Of a stretch of DNA of 64,000 bases, positions 40,918 through 53,400 are shown piece after piece. The DNA is from Axinella damicornis (Eukaryota > Porifera > Demospongiae > Axinellida > Axinellidae), in NCBI GenBank assembly GCA_963931865.1, contig OZ007510.1:1883205-1947204 (forward strand), given 5' to 3'. Both the position numbers and the translations under genes were made by a program. Each line of letters begins with the position of its first letter. Within the stretch, counting starts at the first letter, position 1. The notes under the pieces were generated by a model. It ran no database searches. It was not told the origin of the DNA and saw only the letters and a list, made by a program, of their open reading frames with translations.

Positions 40918-41472
40918 TTAACCCTTTAAGCCCCATTGACGTCTATAGGCGTCATTTAGCCCCTATGCACTTGTAGGGCTTCTCGTCAGTCCAAAAAGAG
41001 ACCAAAAAGGCTTCAGAGGGCCTAGGGACGACTTTGAGGGCCGAACTCAAAAATTTGGTCAGATTTCGGCCCCCCCTTCGCCTGTCATGGGCGTTTTTTG
41101 ATTTTAATGAGATTCATTGACCCGAGAATTTTTGATTCTAATGATATTCATAGACCCCACCCAGGGCCTCAAGAAAACCTGCAAATTGGTGGTGTAAGGT
41201 GTGCCATCAGTCAGATCTGGCCCAAGTTTAGGGAAATGCTGGGCGAAAATCCGGCTGACATCCACCTTTGACCTCCGATTGCTGGGCTTGTGGGGGGTCA
41301 TGAATATCATTAACGGTATGGCCAGAGGGGTCTCTCCATGTGTGCGGGCCCCACCAAGTTTGGCCGCTGAGGAGCGAATGCTGTGGGAGAGGAGTACCTA
41401 CGAAAGTGGTGTGTGCTGAATGCATGAAAATGTGTTGTCTTGGTGGGAAGAATTCGGTGGTTAAAGGGTTAA
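40918..41472. mobile_element. TTAA-flanked element with CCCTTTAA termini (piggyBac-like non-autonomous)
   Basis: TTAACCCTTTAAGCCCC at 40918 and GGTTAAAGGGTTAA to 41472 form short inverted termini with TTAA at each edge. TTAA target sites and CCC(T/A)-type termini are typical of piggyBac elements. The 555-bp span contains no transposase frame. It abuts the larger element ending at 40862. Confidence 0.6.
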
Positions 41473-41719
41473 GTGGCAACCACGGTTGCAATTAGCCTCT
41501 TTCCTAGGCCCTGCATGAAAAATCGAAAAGGGTTCAATTAATTAACTCACTGCCATCTCTAATCCCTCAGTCTTCTCCTAATAATTAGTAAGAAAGTGGT
41601 GGAGCAGCACTGCGTATCTGGGCACCATGCAATTATTCACAAGAGCTGTACTGTATGCACACCACGTCTATAGTGGCCATGGCAAGTACACGTATCTATA
41701 TGTAGCAAACCCTAGGTTG

Positions 41720-41757
41720 GGTCAATGGTAGCCTCGTTCCCAGGCCGCGGTCAATGG
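41720..41757. mobile_element. Remnant TAGCCTCG element between 9-bp direct repeats
   Basis: Only 20 bp (TAGCCTCGTTCCCAGGCCGC) remain between two copies of GGTCAATGG (41720-41728 and 41749-41757). This looks like a copy that lost one inverted arm by internal deletion. Confidence 0.65.
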
Positions 41758-42680
41758 GGGCAAGACTGGGCAGGTAGCCACCAGCCCAGGCATGGGAGTC
41801 ATATACATGACTGTAGTTTGAAGGTGCTTAGTATCCTGCATGGTTGCAGGTCCGTTATGACACAAGCGTGCAATCACCATGCCACACTTACCCAGGCCGA
41901 ACCAACCTACCCAAGGCCCCCACCCCCAACCTCTAACTTCATGACATGCATGATTGCAAAACACTGATTTTCATTAAGGCCTGCTGAAAGTCGACGGCTA
42001 GACCCAGGTCTGCACACAAGACTAGCTCGCTAGCACTGTACCAGACAATTATATCATGTAACAGTTAGTTTGCACCCAAAATAATGTACAGTGTCATAAT
42101 ATGTACAGGTACAGCTGCTGATGAGTACAGCTACAGATGATGAGTACAGAACTATTTATATTATATTAGTACAGGGGTTCAAATGATATGGCAGTTCACA
42201 CAGTTGACCAAGTAGTACCTACAAGATGAAGAAGATAAAATTAACAACGCATCTACAAAAAATAGTCTGCACACTTTAATTTGTACACTGCTACAGTAAC
42301 TATCCTGGATATGGCTCGAGCCGTACCGGCTCCTGTCAGTTGTGTACACTTACCAGCCATAATTATTATTTTGTGGCCTGAGGTTGTGTTATGGTCAGTC
42401 GCATTCTGATGACAGTCATGTGCATTACTTGTCCCACTATGTCATGCACTCCTCTAGTCTCGGTCCCAGACCCAAACCAACCCCAGCGGATCGCTTTAGC
42501 GATATACACGCTGGATGAAAGGTCTGGGAACGAGACCAGCATTAATCTAGTTTTAAGAGTGAAACAGCAAAAAGTGTGTGTGCCAGGTTCCATTGCCAAT
42601 GAGAGGGTTAGCTCACCAGTGTCATCTTCATTTCCCTTCACCAGCTGCAGAAACAAGGAAGAAAGCAAAATCATAATTAC

Positions 42681-43015
42681 AAGTAGCTGAGCTCGCTTCG
42701 CTCGCTCAGCTACTTCCCCCTTGTTCGCCTACGTGTGTAATTCGGCACTGGACAGCTCTCTGTCAGAGCTGCTGCTCGCCACTTGTGTCTGCTTCAGCTG
42801 CTACTACCTGATTGCGTCGACCAGTTTCAACTGCTCCCCGATAGCGTCCGCTTCGGCTGTTGCTCCTCGATTGCGTCCGCCTCAACTGCTGCTCCGGCTT
42901 CACCTGCAGCTTCCCGCCCGATTGCGTCCGCTTCAACTGCTGCTCCGGCTTTACCTGCAGCTCAAGCCCCGATTGCGTCCGCTTTGACTGCTGCTCACCG
43001 ATATTGCATCCGTCA
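42681..43015. repeat. GC palindrome followed by an approximately 51-bp tandem repeat
   Basis: AAGTAGCTGAGC pairs with GCTCAGCTACTT around TCGCTTCGCTC at 42681-42715. From about 42800, units of GATTGCGTCCGCTTCAACTG followed by CTGCTCCGGC repeat three to four times. An 88-residue open frame crosses the block but shows only the periodicity of the repeat. Confidence 0.65.
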
Positions 43016-43250
43016 GCTGTTCTAGAAGCTTCCAGCTAGCCCATACGCAATGGCGGAGTTCGAGGATCAGTGGTACGAAGGTCGCGCGTCACTAGTCTAG
43101 TCCCGCCCCACGAACATCCCACTTCCGTTACACACACACACACAGACAAACACACGGTTAAAATCTTAAATCATATAATGTGTCAGCCTTCAGTCTTCTC
43201 TCCCCAAACCCTAACCAACAACTCTTAAGGCACCTCTCATGTACGACCCA

Positions 43251-45202
43251 CTACCAGAGTAGAGCAATATACCTCATGAGGCACTGTTGGCCATGGGGGT
43301 CCACGTATGCCGAAGTGAGCTGAGGATCCACATACAGTTGGGATTGGTGGGCCCCCATATACATGTACGTCTGGGATAGTTGGTCAACATACAGCAGCTG
43401 CTGTGTTTGCTGCACGCCCATGTACAGCTGGGTATCTTGTGGGTCTGTGCATGAGAATAGCTGTGCCTGCTGCATGCTGACAAGTGCCTGGTGTGGGCCG
43501 ATGCTCGTACTTTGCACGTCTATGCGGGTCGCACAAGTTGCCATGCCAGTTGTGTCATTGATAGCCGTGTCTGTTGCAGTTGGGGGAGGTGGGCTGTGCA
43601 TAACTTGTGCAGCTGCTGGCAAGCATGCTGGGGGTTCACACCCGAATGCTGGGGGTGTTTGCACGTAGGATGGGGGCCCACACATGTATGCTGGGGGGTC
43701 ATGCATGTATTGTGGCGGGCTGTGCATGTCAGTTGGGGGTGCCTGCATATATGGCGGGGGTGGATCCACGATTAGTGGGGGGCTACATGTGGCCGGTGGT
43801 GGAATGTCATGGAGAGGGGCTGCTCCAGGTGGTCCATGCATCTTATAGGATAAAGAGGGTACACATTCACATGCGTATCAAGGTACTGGTGGTCTATCAC
43901 AACAGCACCCAAAGTGATAAAATGGAACTGAATGTCACTCCACCTGAATCACCTGATTATATGGAGAACAAACCTCTACTAGAACTAGATTTCTGTTCCC
44001 AACTCCCCAGCTAGGCAGAGACCTCAAGCAGACACACCTACATTATAATTATTATAATTATATATACCTGGTGTGGCTGCTGAGAAGTTTGTGGCTCAGT
44101 GCCAGAGGGTTGTGGTTGTGGAGGTCTGTGTGCGTTTGTAGGGGGCCCACGCATGCTGGCTGGGGGTTCATAGAAGTCAGTTGGGGGCCCACGCATGCTG
44201 GCTGGGGGTTCATAGAAGTCAGTTGGGGCCCCACGCATGCTGGCTGGGGGTTCATAGAAGTCAGTTGGGGGCCCACGCATGCTGGCTAGGGGTCTATGCA
44301 CGTCAGCTGGGAGTTCATGGTAGTCAGGCAGGACGTCGGCTGGGAGTTCATGGTAGTCAGGCAGGGGTCCACGCATGTCAGCTAGGGGACCGCGGATATC
44401 AGCTGGGGGTCCGTGCACATCCCTTGGGGGGCCACGCATGTCAGCTGGGGGTCCGCGCATGTCAGGAGGGGGTCCGCGCACATCCCTTGGGGGTCCGCGC
44501 ATGTCAGCTGGGGGTCCGCGCACATCCCTCGGAGGTCCTCGCATGTCAGCTGGGGGTCCGCGCACATCCCTCGGAGGTCCTCGCATGTCAGCTGGGGGTC
44601 CGCGCACATCCCTCGGAGGTCCTCGCATGTCAGCTGGGGGTCCGCGCACATCCCTCGGAGGTCCGCGCATGTCAGCTGGGGGTCCGCGCACATCCCTTGG
44701 GGGTCCGCGCACGTCAGCTGGCAGTCCACGCATATTTGGTGGGGGTCTACGCTTGCCTGGTGGTGGAGGATGGCGGGGAGCCCTGGGTGGTCCAGTCCTT
44801 TCATGGTGCATGTTCTCTGGTGAGGAGCTACGCATGTCAGGTGGTGAATGGCCACGCCCATCACCAGACAATTGTTCACGCATCTCTTCAGGCAAAGGTC
44901 GGGATGGGGGTCGCCTTCCTTCTCGGTGGGGGAAACCCTGCCCATTTGGTGGCGGAGGGTGGTAGGGTCCACGTGGTGGTGGCATGTGAGGAGGGTAGTC
45001 CATGGGATGGGGTCCCCTTGGACCAGGGCCGTGGGGAGGCAGATGTCGTGGTGCGGGCAGCAGTGGAGCTCTTGGTTCCGGAATGATAACCGGTGGAGAC
45101 CTGCTACCCTCTTGTTGGCTCCTCACCTCAGCAGTTGATGGTGCCTTTTGCTCTGCACTCTCCCTCTCCACAGAACCATGAACTGGCTGTGGCTGAGGTC
45201 TA
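43251..45202 (-). other. MIA3: Expanded proline-rich repeat domain of the TANGO1-like protein
   Basis: Exon about 45202-44071 and the last exon about 43839-43251 encode PP-rich sequence. In 44380-44750 a 42-bp unit encoding RGPPRDVRGPPADM repeats about eight times. In 44150-44290 another 42-bp unit encodes YEPPASMRGPPTDF about three times. The last exon carries PP-x-YM-type repeats (HSPPQYMHDPPAYMCGPP). The exon join is phase 0 (HQ|MHGPP). TANGO1-family PPP/PPxP motifs bind SEC23, so the expansion would add binding sites. The antisense strand is also open but reflects the repeat. Confidence 0.85.
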
Positions 45203-46599
45203 CAGTTTCAAAAGGAGAGTTGCACACAACATCATAACATTATAGAATACTTCACAGCAAACAAAGATATGAACCAAACCTCATCTGCTGTTGAGGTGGG
45301 AGTTGATGACTGCCATCCCTTTTGGCAGCTGGGACTCGGGGCATGGGCTGGATTGCCTTCTGTGGTTGCTCCCTCTCCTGTGTCGGGATAGATCGTGACT
45401 GGGCTCTCTGGGGAGGCTCCGTGAAGGACCTATGGAAGTCAAGGAGTAAACCTTGGTTCTCTGACAGCTGCACATGTAACTTAAAGCCTACACTAAGATA
45501 ACTGATGGCAAGCTTCCAAACGCTAAAGGTGGTATTGTGCGTGCACACACACACACATATGCATGCACAAACACACATGTGAATGCACACACACACATAG
45601 ACGTATGGACACACACCTGCTACCAGTCATGACTGGTGGACGGGGGGCAGGTTGGGCAGAAAAGGAGGTGGAGGCGTGCACTGCTGGTCCCTCAAACAGT
45701 TCGTGGGTGGGGGAGGAGGTAAGGGGAGCCAGCCGAGGGGCGGACACCTGTGATTGACCTGTAGATACCAGCCATTAACACCAATCCATGTCATTGTTCT
45801 GTGACATGACATACCTGTTGGGGGTTGAGGGAAAGGCCCGGTAGATGGTGGCCGTGGCCTTGGGGGCCCAGTGGGTGGCGGATGCTGCCTTTGGGGGCCG
45901 GTAGATGCCGGGCGTGGCCTTTGAGGTGGGTAGCTGGGACTGCAGGAATCAACATAAAGGTGTCCCACTGTAGCTTCAGCTGGTGCATGAATGAGTAAAC
46001 AATTTATTATGCCTATTCTTCTCTCTCACCCTCGTAGACCAGGGGCAGACTGGCTGGGTCCGACCTCACTACCACCAACAGGGACTGGGCGAATCATACG
46101 AGACATGCGGATAGTTTCTTCAGCATCTGCAAGTCTGTGTTGTATGTGTGTGGGGGGTGGGTGTGTGGGTGTGGGTGGGTGTGTACCATGAACGGAAGGG
46201 TAAGTTTAGAATATGCGGTGTTAGTCCATGAAAGTGATCAGATCACTAGTTTAGGCTCACACACGCTTGCTCTATTTAGGAACATGTATGAGTATAACTA
46301 CATGTATGTTGGCCTCTACCTCCTCCGGAGTGAGGTGTTCTCACGATGGGCCTGTCTCAGTTCCTGCTCCATCCGCCGCTGCTGTAACTGGAAGGTAAGG
46401 AGAAAACAGAAGAGGAGGAGGAGGGAAAGGGAGGAGAGAGGAGGGGAGAGAACTCAGAGCATCATTTGAGTTCACGAGAGCAGAGATTGAAGCCATGAAT
46501 GCAGACTACCAACTCAACTCCATAATAAAGTGTTCTTTAATTCTGCTCGTACCTTAGCTTCTTCCACCCTCTTCTCATTGGTTGACAGCTACAGATACA

Positions 46600-46661
<62 letters not shown>

Positions 46662-47071
46662 TCCATGCACCTAAATCATGCAGCTATTCCTTGGCTGCTC
46701 ACCTGCTGCATCAGGCTGGTCTCAATTTCCCTCATTTGCTTCCGATTCAGCTCATGCTCCTCTCTGCATCAACATGGCAACAAGCAACTCAATTACATCA
46801 TCATAACATCATCGCCTATCGTGTGACATTACACCACTGACACACAACTTGGCATGTGACTGCCACATGATTACCTCTCCTTCTTCCTTTCCTCCTCGAG
46901 GGACTGGGCCCTGTCTGCCACCTCTGCCTGGCGCCCCTCCAGTTGTTGACGCTGGATCGTCTCTGCCCCAAGTTGCCTGCCAGGTAGAGAAGGGATATGA
47001 ACATACTTGCAAAATAGGCACACAAGCACACTTCTGTCATAGTAATCATATGGCCACTTCATTAGGAATAC

Positions 47072-47119
<48 letters not shown>

Positions 47120-47145
47120 ACCCCCCCCCCCACCCCCCCCCCCCC

Positions 47146-47191
<46 letters not shown>

Positions 47192-50100
47192 ACACATGCA
47201 CACCTGTGCAGCTTCTGTTCCGACTCATGATAGATCTCCATGATGCTTTTGACCTTGGTCTGCAGCTCCTGACGCTGCTTGGTGACCTCGCTTAGGTCCT
47301 CCTCCAGAGACTCTATCTGGGAACGAAGGTCCATATTCAAACCTGAGGAGATGAAACAGAGAGGTGGAAAGGGAGAGGTGGAAGGAGGGGGGGGGAGGAA
47401 AGGGAGAGGTGGAAGGGAGGGGGGGGGGGGGGGGGGGGGAAGGAAAGGGAGTGGAAGGGAGAGGTGGAAGGGAGAGGGGGGGGGGAGGAAAGGGGGAGGT
47501 GGAAGGGAGAGGGGGGGGGGGGGGGGGGGGGAGGAAAGGGAGAGGTGGAAGGGAGAGGTGGAAGGGAGGGGGGGGGGAGGAAAGGGAGAGGTGGAAGGGA
47601 GAGGTGGAAGGGAGGGGGGGGGGGGGGGGGGAGGAAAGGGAAGGTGGAAGGGAGAGGAGGGAAGGGAGGAAGAAAGAGAGGTAGAGAGTGGGAGAAGGAT
47701 GGAGGGGAATGAGAAGAAAAGACAGAGGGAGATGAAGACACCTCACTGAAGGATCACTTCCACTGCCATGGTAGCAGTACATGAAGTTGATAGGGCTTTC
47801 CGTGTGCACTGTACCTTCCAGATGTTCCAAGTGGTTGACTTTGTCCTTCATGTCTGCCGCCAGTTGATCTCTCTGCTCTGTCACCTCACGCAGCTGGCAC
47901 TGCACCTACACACCATACAAAGGAGGAGTATATAATTATACCAGTCTCACTTCCTTCAGAACCTCACATGACAATACTTCAACGGAAAACATGGAAGGGA
48001 GTGTTGAATCGCAATCATGGGATGGGAGAGTAATACGCGAAGGCCTGGAATTAAGCTCATTTCCATGTGTACATACAGTTACAGGGTCACCCTGGCCTTC
48101 TCACAAGGGCACAGTGATAGCTAGTCAGACACAGAGAAAGAGATGAGTTCTGAACGTACCGTGGTGGTGTCAAGCATGGCCTGTATCTTGGCCAGCTTTG
48201 CCTCCCTTCTCCCCTCGGCTCCCTCGCTACTGTCAGTCCCCTCTCCCTCTCCACTGCCAACCTGCTCCGTCACCCTCTGGAGGCAATCCCGCAGGGTCTG
48301 TGTGGGTGAGTGGGTGGGAGGAGCATGTGGATGGGAAATGAGAGAATACACATACGTACAGGTTGTGTGTGTGTGCATGTGTGTGTGTGTGTATGTGTGT
48401 GTTGGCTTACCTGCAGCTCACTGTTCCTCTCATCTGCCACCTCCTTCAGAGCTCTCACCTCCTCACGAGCACCACACAGCTGAGATTCCACTTGGGCACA
48501 GCTGTGAAGGAGGGAGTGTGTGCGCGAGGGAAGGAGACATATAAATTTGCAGGTGTACAAAAGCTTCTCCCTCTCCATGAGATTAAAAGTCGATGACATT
48601 ATCTCACAGCTCAAAAAGACATCCCAGGCTACACACACAGTAATGGCACTTGAAGAACAATGCAACTACTCCCAAAATTAGTATTAATTTTGTGGGGAAT
48701 GTCAGTTTGATCACACATAGGAACACAATGAAGATGAAGGGGAAAAAAGGTTTGTTGGCAGTGGTGGGATTCGAACCCACGCCATCGAAATGACTGGTGC
48801 CTAAAACCAGCGCCTTAGACCACTCGGCCACACTACCACTCATGCACACAGCTGTGGTCATCACACTAGTGGCTCCACAAACCTTCGACTCTACAAGCTG
48901 CTAAAGGATGTACATCAAGGCATTCTAAGCTGTCATGTCAAGTCAATGCACATGGGAAGTAGTCATTTCACACGGCCTTGCTTTCTCTATCCCTTCCTCT
49001 CGATCAGACCATCTCTGAACCACCCACTTACCACAGGTACAGCTACTAGGTGGACTAGCTATATTGGTATGCCATAGCAACCTAAAACACCGCAGCTACT
49101 GTAGTCTGTGGTAAGGATGCTAGTATGATCTGGTGTTACTAGCTCAAAACACGGCACATGCCGATTTTTGCTTAGTACATGTAGGTAACATAATTATAAC
49201 ATCACGATCACATCCATTCTCACCTCTCCTTGGATTCTTTGAGCTCCTTCGTGGCCTGTCAAGAGAGAAGCAACAAGGTACATAATGCATGCACAGTAGT
49301 GCCACGACCTGCAGCTGCCGATTTCAGGCATTTGGAGACGGGTTAATCCAATGTGTATGCCTTCCCTCTCATCACACACCACCAATGTTCAATACACACA
49401 CCTTCTCGTGCTCTCCCTGCAGCTGCTGCAGGCTCTCCTGTGTGGTGAAGATGCTCTGCTCAAGCTGCTCCTTGCTCCCCCTCAGCTCTTCCACCCTCCT
49501 CTCACTCTCCTGCAGCTGGGTGGAGAGGTATGCCACCTGCTGCAATATCGTATCCTTCTCCCCTATCAGAGCAAGAAGCTGAAGGGGAGAGAGAAGTGGA
49601 GAAGAAAGGAGGAAGAAAAGGAAAGGGGGGAAGGAGAAGTTGAGAAGGGGGAATGTGAAGGAGGGGGGAGGAGGAGAACAAAGGAGAAGATGTTGATCAT
49701 CGGTACAACTCGCAAGACTTGCATACATGCATGTACATGTACTTACCCAAACACCCCTTCCTCCCCTCTCTCCCCCTACCTGTGTCTCTCCCTGTGTGAG
49801 CTGCACTTTCAGCTGTGCTGAATGTGCCTGGTTCTTGGCGAGCTCCTCCTGGAGAGCAGTCAGGGAGGCCACCACACTCCGGTAGCGAGCCTGAGTAACA
49901 AGCGAGCAGGATAAATTTAACACATGGTTGCTAGCATACAAACACTGTTTACTCAGTCACAAGCACATGAATATGCCTCAACTAAGGCCCAAGTCACTGT
50001 ACTCTACACTATCTCTGAGATGCCAAACGTCGTGTTCTGAAATGAGGGTCACCTGGAGATACCTCCTACACCAGAGGGCCACTTGGTGTGCCTGTGAACA

Positions 50101-50375
50101 TACTGCTGAATCAGCAAGCATGAACAACCCTCCCCAATTGCAATATTTGGCAGGAGGGAGGCAGCTGTTATTCTGCACAACACATACCTCTAACTCAGCA
50201 TTGGTCTGGGTGAGCTCATTGCTGGATAGCTTCTGAAGTCGGATGTCATCCTCAAGAGACTGGCACTTCTCTTCAGCCGAACGGAGGTTAGAGATCACCG
50301 AACGCTTCTCCTCCTTCAGTTTACGCAGCTGCTCCTCAAGCTGTTGCTTTGTGGCTGCGGAGCGGAATAGAAGCA

Positions 50376-50406
<31 letters not shown>

Positions 50407-53400
50407 CATGTGCGTGTGTGTTTGTTTGTAGGTGGACATGAGCATATGCCAAACCAAGAGATGCATTACAGGGGAATCCCCCAACTCACCATTAAGCTCC
50501 TTCAGCTGCTTTGTCTTCCTGGAGCTCTCCCTCCTGGTCCGGCAGCACATGCAACACAGAGGGAGGAGGAGGGCAAGCGCCGTCACGGTAATGCCCAACA
50601 TGCCCACCTCGGAGCCCTGCAGGAAGGGGGAGAGGAGAATCCGTAATTCTCCACAAACTACGAATCACTACTGTACAGTGCTATTACACTGACAGTCTTG
50701 GATCACCCCAAAGACTATCACACACAACAGAATGACTCAGCAATAGTTCTAAGCCTCACCTGGGAGAGTACCCACTCTCGGACCGGCTCAGGAAGGAGCT
50801 GTACCACTTCACGACGGTAGCGGTCCTTCAGTAAGTCTGCAGCAATGTGAAACAAGTACATTAATTTTATGGATTATGACTGGTGGGCGATGTTGGCATT
50901 GTGGGGTGACCATTTACTCTCCCAGCCACCGCAACTACGTCAGGCTCACCGCAAGTAATGTACGGTGTGCAACATACCTCCAAGCTCTCCTTCAGGCTCC
51001 TCTCCTGTGCTGGTGTGGACCTCACTCTCTTCCACGGCCACGGAATCCTCCACCTCACTCTGCTGTTCCAGCTTCTCTTCATCCACCTTCTCTGGCCAGT
51101 CTTCCATCTTCTCCGGCTGGTCTTCCACCTTCTCCAGCTGGTCTTCCTCCAGATTCTTTTGGTCTTCCCCTCCTCCTCCATAAACAGGAGGAACACCTTC
51201 CTGTTCCTGCTCTTCCTCCAGTGAAAGCACCGGCGGGGTTCCCCCCTCACTAGGTGGCTCCTGGATATACGACTCAGGGGTGAGAGGAGGTGGCAAGAAG
51301 CTGTCTTCTTCTACCTGTTTGTCCCTAGCATCCACGAAATCTGGCAAGTCTGTTTCAGTCTCCGTGATTTCGACTTTGGGAGGGACAGATACAGTTGGGA
51401 TGGGATGAAGTCCTGTTGTCGAGAAGCCAGTTTGGCCGTGTCCAGTTACCATGGTGTCAATCCTAGCTTGGTATTCCGTGTACTGGGGAGGAGGATGCTG
51501 CTGCTGGTGGTGGTGGTGCAGCTGCTGCTCTCCACGCATCCGCTGACGAATGGCATCAAGGTTGAGATAGTCCCCCGGGGGACGGTAGTGACCACTCCCA
51601 GCTGGTTCAAGGGTGGGTGGAGACGACTGGGGTACAGGCATGGAGCTTGGAAGGTGAGTGTGCGTACCTGCGTCAACGGAGTCCTGATCAACTGGATCTG
51701 GTTCCTGAGGTCCTCCACCAATCAGACGAATGACATCATTCATCAAATCATCAATTCCATCAGCAGTGAATCCGTCCTGAGTGGACTTGAGCTGCAAGTA
51801 ATACGGATCCCTCCCCTCTTCAACTACCCTCACCGAACCATCAGGGCGAAACTGGACCTCAGCATAATTACCTGACCTGGTTATCAGGCTCCTAACTTCA
51901 ATGCCATCGTCCAGGTCCTCGTCATCATCATCATAATCCCGATATTCTGATGGAGATTCAGTCACAACTGCCATTGGAGACTCGGTGACCACCACACTCT
52001 GGGACTCAGTGACTACCACACTCTGGGACTCGGTGACTACCACACTCTGGGACTCAGTGACCACCACACTCTGGGATTCTGGGATTACTGGGTGTGGGGG
52101 TGGGGCTGACGTGGAGGAAGGGATGGGCCGCGTAAAATAAGTATCAAATGAAGTTTGTCCAAATCCCTGCAGGTCTAGTTTTTCCCAATTGTTGCGTTCA
52201 TCTTCCTCAGCCTTCTCATTTCCTCCCTCTCCTCCCTCTCCTCTCTCCTCTTCAACTCTTTGCTCATCAACGTCACCCCTACCATCGTCCAGTGGTTCCG
52301 TTGCTCCCACACCTTGATCTGCAGTCCACCCCTGCCCTTCCTTCCCCACCTGCTCAGACACCTCGCCAGCGTCAAGCGAACCTCCACCATCACGGCCTTG
52401 TGATTCATCGTGGTAAGCAGCAGTACTGGTATAGGTGTCCCAAGAGTGTCCTCCCCCCTCCTTGGAAGCTTCAATCTCTTGTTCCCTATCTGCCTTCTGC
52501 TCCTGCTGCTGTCCAACTTGTTCTCCAACAAAGAGAGGTGGTGGTAGTGGTTCCATACCCTCTAGCAGTCGGGACTGTTGCTCGCTCCGCCACCTCTGAA
52601 CGTGCTCCGGAACTCCCCTGCTAGCGGCAACTTCTTCTGAGACCGTCGCACTATCTTCTCCCAAGTCTTGAGAAAACTGTGGCTGCTGTTCAGTTTTCAA
52701 ATGGCTTGCCGGAGTATCTTCTGGTACCTGTGCTCTGTTCAGCTGCTCCGAGATCTCGGATGACCCGCCATCACTCCCCCCTTGCTGCACCAAATGACTG
52801 TCAACTCCACCACCGCCCACTTGTCTCTCAACACCAGCTGTTTGGTCTGCAGTGATTGGAGGTGTGTGTCTGGCCTCCATTTCCTTCTCCAGTTCACCTT
52901 CTCCTCCCTCCTCACCCATTCCTCCTTGTTCATCCCATTCTTGATCCCCAACTTCCTCATCTCCTTCTCCTCCCTCACCACCGCCATCAGTGCCAAACTC
53001 TTGATCGGTGTTTGGTTGATCCACTCCACCTCCATTGTGGCTCCCGGTCACCACAGACTCTTGTGCCTGTGGGTCTGCAGGGCTCAACTGAGCCCCCTTC
53101 TCCATCCCTTCTCCTCCTCCTCCACTTCTCCAATCTCCTCCTCTCCCTTCTCCTCCTCCTACTCCATTTCCGTCTCCTCCTCCTCCTCCACCTTCTCCTC
53201 CTCCTACTCCTCCCCCTTCTCCTCCTCCAACTCTGTCGTCTCCTTCTCCTCCTCCCCTCTCTCCTCCTCCCACTCTCCCTTCTCCTTCTCCCCTCCCTTC
53301 TCCTCCTACTCCTCCCCCTTCTCCTCCTCCATCTCCTCCTCCTCCAACTCCATCTCCTCCTCCCCTCTCCCCTCCTCCTACTCTCCCTTCTCCTCCTCCC

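Larger units (their letters stand above)
36086..43250. other. Gene-free, transposon-rich interval between convergent genes
   Basis: The receptor and the TANGO1-like gene converge on this 7.2 kb interval. It contains a 65-bp palindrome (36164-36228), an element with 130-bp inverted repeats (37415-37935), a 2.8 kb element with about 500-bp inverted repeats (38019-40862), a TTAA element with CCCTTT ends (40918-41472), a TAGCCTCG remnant (41729-41748), a TAGTCTCG element (about 42453-42540) and a GC-rich tandem repeat (about 42800-43010). Apart from the transposase-like remnant, no open frame looks like a gene. Confidence 0.8.

Noticed and set aside
42721..42987. 88-residue plus-strand frame in the intergenic region
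   Set aside because: Leu/Arg/Pro periodicity follows an approximately 51-bp DNA repeat; there is no splice structure or recognisable domain.
44181..45086. 301-residue plus-strand open frame antisense to the TANGO1 proline-rich exon
   Set aside because: It shadows the 42-bp coding repeat. The minus-strand reading continues a spliced protein with the expected proline-rich tail, and the plus-strand frame has no splice context or similarity.
47071..47740. Poly-Gly and poly-Pro frames in the C/G-rich TANGO1 intron
   Set aside because: They are homopolymer translations in several frames at once. Flanking coiled-coil exons join across them with GT-AG borders.
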